NCBI GenBank assembly: GCA_051001995.1
Contig: JBPCMT010000114.1
Coordinates: forward strand, 1-31,426
Length of the DNA: 31,426 nucleotides
DNA from: CAWEHQ01 sp051001995
Lineage (GTDB): Bacteria > Actinomycetota > Thermoleophilia > Solirubrobacterales > Thermoleophilaceae
Direction of reading: 5' to 3'
Shown here piece by piece: positions 31,031 to 31,426 of this stretch. A program made the translations under genes and the position numbers. How positions within the stretch are numbered: the stretch's first letter is position 1; each line of letters begins with the position of its first letter. The notes under the pieces were generated by a model that worked only from the letters and a program-made list of their open reading frames with translations, ran no database searches and had not been told where the DNA came from.

Positions 31031-31426
31031 TCAGGCGTTCTCCTCGCGAGCTCGACGACCCGTGCGGATCCGCTCGAGCCTACGCCGCAGCTCCGCCTCG
31101 GCGCCCCGGTCGGTGAGGTCGAGGAAGCGCTCCCCGCTCGCCTCGGTGGGCATCAGCTCCTGTCCCGAGAGCGCGTCCGGGCGATCGTGGGGGTAGTCGT
31201 ATCCGTGGCCGCGCCCGAGCGCCGCGGCGCCCGGGTAGGCGGCGCTGCGCAGGTGCGGGGGCGGGTCCGGCGCGCCGTGCTCGCGCACCCACGCGCGCGC
31301 CGCGCCGAGCGCCTCATGGGAGGCGTTCGAATTCGGCGCGAGCGCCAGGTGGACCGCCACATGGGCGGGGCCGTGGGTGGACTCGGGCAGGCCCACGTGC
31401 TCGACGGCGTGCGCGGCGGCCACGGC
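31031..31426 (-). CDS. rarA: Replication-associated recombination protein RarA, C-terminal part (cut by window edge)
   Basis: C-terminal 131 residues of the AAA+ clamp-loader-like protein RarA/MgsA, which acts at stalled replication forks. Seen: AVEHVGLPESTHG, LALAPNSNASHEALGAA, PPPHLRSAAYPGAAALGRG and GYDYPHDRPDALSGQELMP, the ordered signature of the RarA tetramerisation and C-terminal domain. The ATPase part lies beyond the window end. The protein closes with a charged helix (RRRLERIRTGRRAREE). It is on the same strand as the GNAT gene, with 144 nt between them. Confidence 0.93.
   Translation of the reverse strand, partial: AVAAAHAVEHVGLPESTHGPAHVAVHLALAPNSNASHEALGAARAWVREHGAPDPPPHLRSAAYPGAAALGRGHGYDYPHDRPDALSGQELMPTEASGERFLDLTDRGAEAELRRRLERIRTGRRAREENA

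Overview
The window is very GC-rich, bacterial and densely coding, with many ATGA, GTGA and TTGA gene overlaps and frequent GTG/TTG starts. These traits, the Asp23/AmaP locus, the R2lox plus TetR pair and the heme, cytochrome c and molybdopterin operon fit a deep-branching actinobacterium, most likely of the Thermoleophilia (Solirubrobacterales or Gaiellales type). The lineage is an inference from composition and protein flavour; there is no rRNA to settle it.

Layout. 1-671 (-): N-terminal part of a class A penicillin-binding protein. 790-3028 (+): a coupled trio of HAD hydrolase, CPBP membrane protease and pyrE. 3052-7150 (-): transaldolase, transketolase and a Fic protein whose short leader carries a perfect 11-bp dyad. 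7308-7381 (-): tRNA-Arg(CCT). 7422-10077 (-): a conserved-looking orphan without a normal start codon, a GalT-like enzyme lacking its zinc cysteines, an ElaA-like acetyltransferase and a thioredoxin-fold lipoprotein. 10292-12991 (+): an SF2 helicase with a very acidic insertion between its HQ-type motif and Walker A.

12980-22538 (-): a 9.5-kb run of twelve genes. In transcription order it reads precorrin-2 dehydrogenase, moaC, moaB, ccmA, ccmB, ccmC, a 53-residue ccmD-like gene, hemA, hemC, a cobA-hemD fusion, a SAM hydroxide adenosyltransferase and birA. Nearly every junction overlaps. The exception is an 80-nt gap after hemC that holds a long hairpin. The operon makes the tetrapyrrole precursor hydroxymethylbilane, converts it to uroporphyrinogen III, opens the siroheme branch, and encodes the CcmABCD heme-handling module. 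hemB, hemL, ccmE, ccmF and ccmH are not in the window.

22626-24896 (+): a five-gene Asp23/AmaP envelope-stress locus behind a promoter that resembles the general-stress sigma (SigB/SigF) type. 24946-25758 (+): an MpaB/DUF2236 heme oxygenase-like protein, ending in a perfect 13-bp hairpin shared with the convergent gene. 25799-30176: an R2lox-type di-metal oxidase divergent from a TetR regulator and a fatty-acyl-reductase-like SDR, then a convergent aldehyde dehydrogenase; this looks like a regulated lipid or aldehyde oxidation locus. 30266-30886 (-): GNAT acetyltransferase. 31031-31426 (-): C-terminal end of RarA. No CRISPR array, transposase, integrase or prophage gene was seen. The most unusual points are the acidic-insert helicase, the apparent CTG start of hemC, the Fic operator, the stress promoter before asp23, and the R2lox neighbourhood.
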